Shown here piece by piece: positions 59,731-64,000 of a stretch of DNA of 64,000 nt. Origin of the DNA: Bacillota bacterium (lineage in GTDB: Bacteria > Bacillota > Sulfobacillia > Sulfobacillales > Sulfobacillaceae); assembly GCA_023511625.1 (NCBI GenBank), contig JAIMBD010000013.1, positions 16,497-80,496 of the forward strand. Direction: 5' to 3'. The notes beneath the pieces were generated by a model. The model was given only the letters and a program-made list of their open reading frames with translations. It was not told where the DNA came from and made no database searches. Position 1 is the first letter of the stretch; the number at the start of each line of letters is the position of its first letter. The position numbers and the translations under genes are program-made.

Positions 59731-61056
59731 GTGAATACCCGACCGGAACCGCTCGCCTCCGCCGGCACCAGTCTTTGGGCCGACGTCCACCGCGACCACT
59801 GGCGGCTTTGGCTGGCCTCGATGCTGGGCTGGGTCCTCGATAGCTACGAGTTTTTCGCCCTGGCGTTGGTGGTCATCCCTGCCCTCTTGACCCTCTTGGC
59901 TCCCGCACAACGCCATGCCATCGGCACCTATGCCGGCCTGGCCGTGGCTGGCACCATGCTCGGCTGGGGCATCGGCGGGTGGGCCGGAGGCTTGGTGGCC
60001 GATTACCTTGGCCGCAAGCGCACCATGATGTACTCCATTTTGCTCTACGCCGGGGCCACGTTCTTGACCGGTTTCTCCACCAGTTGGCAGACCTTGACCC
60101 TGTTTCGCTTTCTCACGGGACTGGGCATCGGGGCTGAGTGGTGCACCGGCGTCAACCTGGTAAGCGAAATGTGGCCCAACCGCGCGCGGTCCACCGGCGT
60201 GGCGCTGCTCGGGGCGGGAGCCGGAGTCGGCTCGCTGCTGGCCTCCGGCGTGGCCGCGGTGGTCCTGCGATTTCCCGACGGTTGGCGGTGGATGTTCTAC
60301 CTTGGCGTGTTGCCCGCCCTGTTGGTGTTTTGGCTGCGCCGGGGCGTACCGGAATCGACGCGGTGGGAACAAGCCCGCTCGCGCCACCAGGCCCAAGCGG
60401 AGTCCAACGCCACTGCTCCCACCGAGCGCTTTACGCTGGCGTACGTCTTGGCCCATCCCAACGTGCGGCGCTACACCTGGTTGGCCGTCCTGGTGACTAC
60501 GGCCACCACGGTGGGGATCTGGGACGTGGATGTCTGGATCCCCGCCGCCACCGACGCCTACGCCGCCGCTGCTCGCTTGGCCCACGCCGCCGTGTACGGC
60601 GCCTACGTCCTCTTCGTCAATAACCTCGGGGCCATCCTCGGCGAGGTGGCGGCGGGGCCGCTCAGCGACCGGTGGGGCCGTCGGCCGACCAATCTGTTGG
60701 CCCTCACCTTGGCCCTTTTATCCGTACCCGCCTTCTTCTACCTGGCACCCCGCGGCGGTATCACCGGGCTACTCATCGTCTCTGGCCTGGTGGGCATCGT
60801 CACCGGTGCCCCCATCAGCTGGCTTGGCATCTACCTTCCCGAACTGTTCCCCACCTGGGCCCGGGGAACCGGCACGGCATTCGCGTTCAACTTTGGCCGA
60901 TTTCTCACGGCAGCCGCCATCCTCACCTCCGGCATCCTGGTGACCCACCTCGGCGGAGTGGCCCCCGCCGCCACCATCGTCGGCCTGATCTACCTCCTCG
61001 GCATCCTGGCCATGTTGGGGTTGCCGGAAACTCGAGGCCGCGACCTCCCGGATTAA
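59731..61056 (+). CDS. MFS transporter, carboxylate/aromatic-acid symporter type
   Basis: 441 residues, twelve helices. The opening LGWVLDSYEFFALALVVIP has the D-x-(Y/F)-(E/D) helix-1 motif of the AAHS/SHS carboxylate:H+ symporters; loop 2-3 is GGLVADYLGRKRTMMYSILL; the motif after helix 5 is RGVPESTRW and helix 8-9 loop is GPLSDRWGRRPTNLL; the end ELFPTWARGTGTAFAFNFGR is also typical. GTG 59731 has GAAGGAGG nine bases before it. As first gene of an operon with CoA-transferase and carboxyl-group enzymes, it probably imports the organic acid degraded by them. Confidence 0.87.
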   Translation: MNTRPEPLASAGTSLWADVHRDHWRLWLASMLGWVLDSYEFFALALVVIPALLTLLAPAQRHAIGTYAGLAVAGTMLGWGIGGWAGGLVADYLGRKRTMMYSILLYAGATFLTGFSTSWQTLTLFRFLTGLGIGAEWCTGVNLVSEMWPNRARSTGVALLGAGAGVGSLLASGVAAVVLRFPDGWRWMFYLGVLPALLVFWLRRGVPESTRWEQARSRHQAQAESNATAPTERFTLAYVLAHPNVRRYTWLAVLVTTATTVGIWDVDVWIPAATDAYAAAARLAHAAVYGAYVLFVNNLGAILGEVAAGPLSDRWGRRPTNLLALTLALLSVPAFFYLAPRGGITGLLIVSGLVGIVTGAPISWLGIYLPELFPTWARGTGTAFAFNFGRFLTAAAILTSGILVTHLGGVAPAATIVGLIYLLGILAMLGLPETRGRDLPD

Positions 61057-61134
61057 TCTCCCAAGCAGGAATCGGGCCGCGATTGGCGAATTGAGCGGTA
61101 CCGAAGCCCGCAGGAGGAGAAGGAGGAAGACGGT

Positions 61135-61800
61135 GTGGTCAACAAAATCGTGGCCGACTGCGACGCCGCAGTCGCCGACCTCAAAGACGGCATGACCATC
61201 ATGGTGGGGGGCTTCGGAGATCCCGGTGCCCCCAACCAGCTCTTGGACGCGGTGCGCCGGCGGGGCATCCGCGACCTGGTCATCATCGCCAACGGTGCTG
61301 GCTCCGAAGACATCGGGCTTGGGGGGATGATGAAGGACGGGCTCGTGCGCAAACTCATCTGTTCGTTCCCCAATTACCCCCAGGCATGGGCCTTCCGCGA
61401 GCGGTATCTTAAGGGCGAGGTGGAGTTGGAACTGGTGCCGCAAGGGACCCTGGCCGAGCGCATCCGCGCCGGAGGAGCCGGACTGGGAGGGTTTTACACG
61501 CCCACTGCCGTGGGGACCGATCTGGCCCAAGGCAAGGAAGTGCGCACCATCAACGGGCGCCAGTACGTATTCGAGACGGCCCTGTACGCCGACGTGGCGC
61601 TCATCAAGGCGGCCAAGGGCGATCGGTTGGGCAACCTTAGGTACCGGTACGCCATGCGCAACTTCAACCCGCTGATGGCCTCCGCCGCAGCCCTGGTCAT
61701 TGCCGAAGTCGACGAGGTGGTCCCCGTGGGGTCGCTGCCGCCGGATGACGTCCACACTCCCGGGATCTTCGTAGACCGCGTGGTGCTGTACCAGGCGTAA
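61135..61800 (+). CDS. 3-oxoacid CoA-transferase subunit A (PcaI/ScoA-like)
   Basis: 221 residues, class I CoA-transferase alpha subunit: MTIMVGGFGDPGAPNQLLDA, RDLVIIANGAGSEDIGLGG, KLICSFPNYPQAW, LELVPQGTLAERIRAGGAGL, GGFYTPTAVGTDLAQGKE and GDRLGNLRYRYAMRNFNPLM. The fit to 3-oxoadipate CoA-transferase (PcaI) is close by memory, but succinyl-CoA:3-oxoacid transferases share these blocks. AGGAGG eight bases before GTG 61135. Pairs with the B subunit 91 bases downstream. Confidence 0.87.
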   Translation: MVNKIVADCDAAVADLKDGMTIMVGGFGDPGAPNQLLDAVRRRGIRDLVIIANGAGSEDIGLGGMMKDGLVRKLICSFPNYPQAWAFRERYLKGEVELELVPQGTLAERIRAGGAGLGGFYTPTAVGTDLAQGKEVRTINGRQYVFETALYADVALIKAAKGDRLGNLRYRYAMRNFNPLMASAAALVIAEVDEVVPVGSLPPDDVHTPGIFVDRVVLYQA

Positions 61801-61891
61801 CCTGGACCGAAGGTGGGGCGTCCGCGGATGCCGCCGCCGTTTGGCTCGTGCCCCTTCAGCGTTGTGAACGACTTGGAAAGGAGAGATGGTC

Positions 61892-62596
61892 ATGTCCCTG
61901 ACCCGCGAGGGCATCGCCTACCGCGTCGCCCAGGACCTGCCGGAAGGGGCCTACGTCAACCTGGGGATTGGGATTCCATCGTTGGTGGGCCGATTTTTGC
62001 CTGCGGACAAAGAGATCTTCCTGCACAGCGAAAACGGCCTCTTGGGGTTCCGCAGCGCTGACCACGACGAGCGCGACCCGCACTTGGTCAACGCCAACAA
62101 AGACCCGGTGGTGCTGTTGCCGGGGGCTGCAGTGTTTGACCACGCGTGGTCCTTCACCATGATTCGCGGAGGCCATCTCACCCACACAGTGTTGGGCGCC
62201 TTGGAAGTCGCCGCCAACGGCGACCTCGCCAACTGGCGGGTCAGCGCCCAACAGGTGCCCGGCGTGGGTGGGGCCATGGACCTCGCGGCCGGTGTGCGCA
62301 ACGTCTGGGTGGCCATGACCCACGTCACACCCCAAGGCCGTCCCAAGATCGTCGAGCGCTGCCACTTCCCGCTCACGGCGCCGCGGTGTGTCAAGCGCAT
62401 CTACACCGACCTCGCAGTCATCGACGTCACCCCCGAGGGACTGGTTTTGCGCGAAGTCTGCCCAGGCATGACCCCCCAGGCGGTGCAGGAGCTGACCGGA
62501 GCCCCGCTGACGGTGGCCAGCGACTGCCGCACCATGACCCTGCCTCAAGAATTCGAAGGCCTGGCCCTGGTCGCGGAAGGGGGTCCCGCCGCATGA
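61892..62596 (+). CDS. 3-oxoacid CoA-transferase subunit B (PcaJ/ScoB-like)
   Basis: 234 residues. LPEGAYVNLGIGIPSLVGRF, the catalytic glutamate in FLHSENGLLGF, GGAVFDH-like LLPGAAVFDHAWSF, MIRGGHLTHTVLGALEVAAN, GDLANWRVSAQQVPGVGGAM, and IYTDLAVIDVTPEGLVLREV. Of two close ATGs, 61892 is eight bases from AAAGGAGAG and is preferred to 61886. The stop overlaps the amidohydrolase ATG (ATGA). Confidence 0.88.
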   Translation: MSLTREGIAYRVAQDLPEGAYVNLGIGIPSLVGRFLPADKEIFLHSENGLLGFRSADHDERDPHLVNANKDPVVLLPGAAVFDHAWSFTMIRGGHLTHTVLGALEVAANGDLANWRVSAQQVPGVGGAMDLAAGVRNVWVAMTHVTPQGRPKIVERCHFPLTAPRCVKRIYTDLAVIDVTPEGLVLREVCPGMTPQAVQELTGAPLTVASDCRTMTLPQEFEGLALVAEGGPAA

Positions 62597-63423
62597 TTCG
62601 CGCCATCGACATGCACGTGCACCTGCCCACCGGCGACAAGGTGCGCGACGAAAAAGCCCGGGGATGGCTTAAACCTGCTCCCGAAGTGGCAGAGTACTAC
62701 GCGCGCCTGAACATGATGGCAGTGGTGTTCGACGTCGACAACGAGACCAAGAGCGGCATCCGCTGTTCGAACGCCGACATCGCCCAGTGGGTGCGCGAGT
62801 TCCCGGAGGTCTTCATCGGGTTTGGCACCGTCGACCCCTGGAAAGGCGCCGCAGCGGTGGACGAGGTTCACCGCTGCGCCGATCTTGGACTCCGGGGGAT
62901 GAAGTTCCACCCCGCCACGCAGGCGTTTGCCCCCAACGACCCCCAGTTCTTCCCCATCTGGGAGGCATGCGTGGAGCGACACCTGGCAGTCGTCATCCAT
63001 TCCGGCACCACGGCCATTGGCGCCGGCACGCCGGGGGGTCGCGGCATCACCCTCCAATACTGCCGGCCGATTCCGTACATCGACGAGATCGCGGCCCGCT
63101 ATCCGGAGCTGGCCATCATCATGGCGCACCCGGCGTGGCCTTGGCACGACGAGCAGTTGGCCGTCGCGCGCCACAAGACCAACTGCTACATCGACCTTTC
63201 GGGATGGGCCCCGCGCTACTTTCCCCCGAGCGTCATCCAGTACGCCAACACCTTGTTGCAGGACCGGGTGTTCTTCGGGTCGGACTACCCTTTCATCTCG
63301 CCGGAACGATGGTTGAACGAGTTTGCCGAACTGCCCTTTAAGGAGGAGGTGCGACCCAAGATTCTGCTGCACAACGCCGCGCGCTTCCTCGGCCTGTCCC
63401 TCGAGGAGGTGGCCCCTGCATGA
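62593..63423 (+). CDS. Amidohydrolase-2 family protein (ACMSD-like)
   Basis: 276 residues, metal-dependent TIM barrel. HxH in AIDMHVHLPTGD, GFGTVDPWKGAAAVDEVHRC, LGLRGMKFHPATQAFAPND, a His in VVIHSGT, AHPAWPWHDEQLAVA and the catalytic Asp in FFGSDYPFISPERW. The family includes aminocarboxymuconate-semialdehyde and gamma-resorcylate decarboxylases and 4-oxalomesaconate hydratase, all acting on aromatic or ring-cleavage acids. Coupled by ATGA to both neighbours, so it belongs to the CoA-transferase pathway. Confidence 0.85.
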   Translation: MIRAIDMHVHLPTGDKVRDEKARGWLKPAPEVAEYYARLNMMAVVFDVDNETKSGIRCSNADIAQWVREFPEVFIGFGTVDPWKGAAAVDEVHRCADLGLRGMKFHPATQAFAPNDPQFFPIWEACVERHLAVVIHSGTTAIGAGTPGGRGITLQYCRPIPYIDEIAARYPELAIIMAHPAWPWHDEQLAVARHKTNCYIDLSGWAPRYFPPSVIQYANTLLQDRVFFGSDYPFISPERWLNEFAELPFKEEVRPKILLHNAARFLGLSLEEVAPA

Positions 63424-64000
63424 GCAGCGATGCCCTAGAGCTCGTCGACACCACCCTGCGCGACGGCGCCCAAAGCCTTTGGGCTTCGGAAATGCGCACG
63501 GGGATCATCGAGGCAGTGGGACCAGACCTCGACCGGGCCGGGTTTGCCGCCGTCGAGGTCCCGATGAACCCGATTTACTTTAAGAAGTTCATCCGCGACG
63601 TCAAAGAAGACCCCTGGGAGATGGCCCGGGTCATCGTGGAGGTCTTGCCCCACAGCGTCAAGGCCTGCATGGCCGGCCCCATCATCGACCCCTTCGGTCC
63701 CCCGCCGCCACAGGTTGCCGTAGAGCTCTTCTACCGCAGACTCATCGAGCGGGGTGCCTTAAACCGGGTGCAGCTGGTGGCCAATACCTACGACCAAATC
63801 GCGCGCGCTTTCCCCTGGATGATCCCCTTCTACAAGTCGTTGGGCGTCCAGGTGGCCGTCGCGTTGGCCTACACGCTGTCGCCGCGCCACACCGACGCCT
63901 ACTACGCCGAAAAGGCCCGCCAAGTCCTGGCCTTTGCCCCCGACGCCGTCTACCTCAAAGACCAGGGAGGGCTGCTTACCCCCGAACGGGTGCGCACGCT
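63420..64000 (+). CDS. HMGL-like/carboxyltransferase TIM-barrel enzyme, 3' end outside window
   Basis: 193 residues visible. Opens with VDTTLRDGAQSLWASEMRT: the DTTLRDG-x-QSL-A--MRT form is that of biotin-dependent carboxyltransferases (pyruvate carboxylase subunit B, oxaloacetate decarboxylase alpha, transcarboxylase 5S) more than of HMG-CoA lyase or isopropylmalate synthase. Later YLKDQGGLLTPERVRTL matches the KD-x-aGLLtP metal-site strand, with Gln-Gly for the usual Met-Ala. ATG 63420 overlaps the preceding stop. If it is a true carboxyltransferase, a biotin carrier should follow beyond the window. Confidence 0.82.
   Translation, partial: MSSDALELVDTTLRDGAQSLWASEMRTGIIEAVGPDLDRAGFAAVEVPMNPIYFKKFIRDVKEDPWEMARVIVEVLPHSVKACMAGPIIDPFGPPPPQVAVELFYRRLIERGALNRVQLVANTYDQIARAFPWMIPFYKSLGVQVAVALAYTLSPRHTDAYYAEKARQVLAFAPDAVYLKDQGGLLTPERVRT

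Overview
The window is a GC-rich chromosomal segment of an endospore-forming, probably Sulfobacillus/Thermaerobacter-like Firmicute. The lineage call is inference from several observations: a gerA-gerC-gerB germinant-receptor operon with a forespore-type promoter, CwlD, YtxH and DUF948 cell-envelope proteins, a YtpB-type terpene synthase, strong GGAGG ribosome sites with many GTG/TTG starts, a c-di-AMP (ydaO) riboswitch, and archaeal-flavoured enzymes (tricorn protease, archaeal/fungal-type aspartate-semialdehyde dehydrogenase, Bacillus/Thermus-type seven-iron ferredoxin). No rRNA, tRNA, CRISPR array, insertion sequence or phage gene is visible.

Layout. 1-4 kb: 3' part of a tricorn protease, spermidine synthase and a ferredoxin. 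4-9 kb: sesquarterpene synthase, then a tungstate/molybdate ABC transporter (binding lipoprotein, permease, ATPase) ending in an XRE regulator with its own ligand-binding domain. 9-12 kb: a minus-strand unit (lipoprotein plus a degenerate J-domain-like protein) behind a c-di-AMP riboswitch, then a gene-poor stretch and a GT4 glycosyltransferase. 12-18.4 kb: YtxH/DUF948 pair, CblS-like alpha-ribazole protein, CopZ and the germinant-receptor operon. 18.4-23 kb: MoxR/DUF58/transglutaminase operon. 23-29.5 kb: SirB1-like protein, asd, ferredoxin-NADP reductase, an ArsC/Spx-family gene whose first catalytic cysteine codon is an in-frame TGA (probable selenoprotein), and a globin-coupled GGDEF-EAL protein. 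29.5-38.8 kb: a Tad/Flp pilus locus (pilin, CpaB, CpaE, TadA, TadB, TadC, and a DUF192-TadE fusion) bracketed by two paralogous polytopic membrane proteins. 38.8-42.8 kb: ornithine carbamoyltransferase, M20 amidohydrolase, arginase, CwlD. 43-48.4 kb: glutamate synthase large subunit and a CCA-adding-type enzyme. 48.5-53 kb: XRE-TPR regulator, rplM-rpsI, a LigM/DesA-like O-demethylase and a C2H2 zinc-finger-like protein. 53.4-59.5 kb: ABC-2 exporter, methyltransferase, NDUFA9-like SDR, 2-hydroxyacid dehydrogenase, MFS transporter. 59.6-64 kb: MFS transporter, PcaIJ-like CoA-transferase, ACMSD-like amidohydrolase and a carboxyltransferase-type TIM-barrel enzyme cut by the window end.

How the genes fit together: the metal-oxyanion transporter and its regulator look self-contained; the Tad genes form one transcription unit making a surface pilus; the 59.6-64 kb operon, with ATGA overlaps between its last three genes, looks like an acid-uptake and CoA-activation catabolic pathway, possibly linked functionally to the LigM-like demethylase 10 kb away (inference).

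The two strongest hidden signals are the TGA-containing ArsC gene with a correctly placed hairpin resembling a bacterial SECIS (27.6 kb) and the ydaO-type c-di-AMP riboswitch (10.2 kb).
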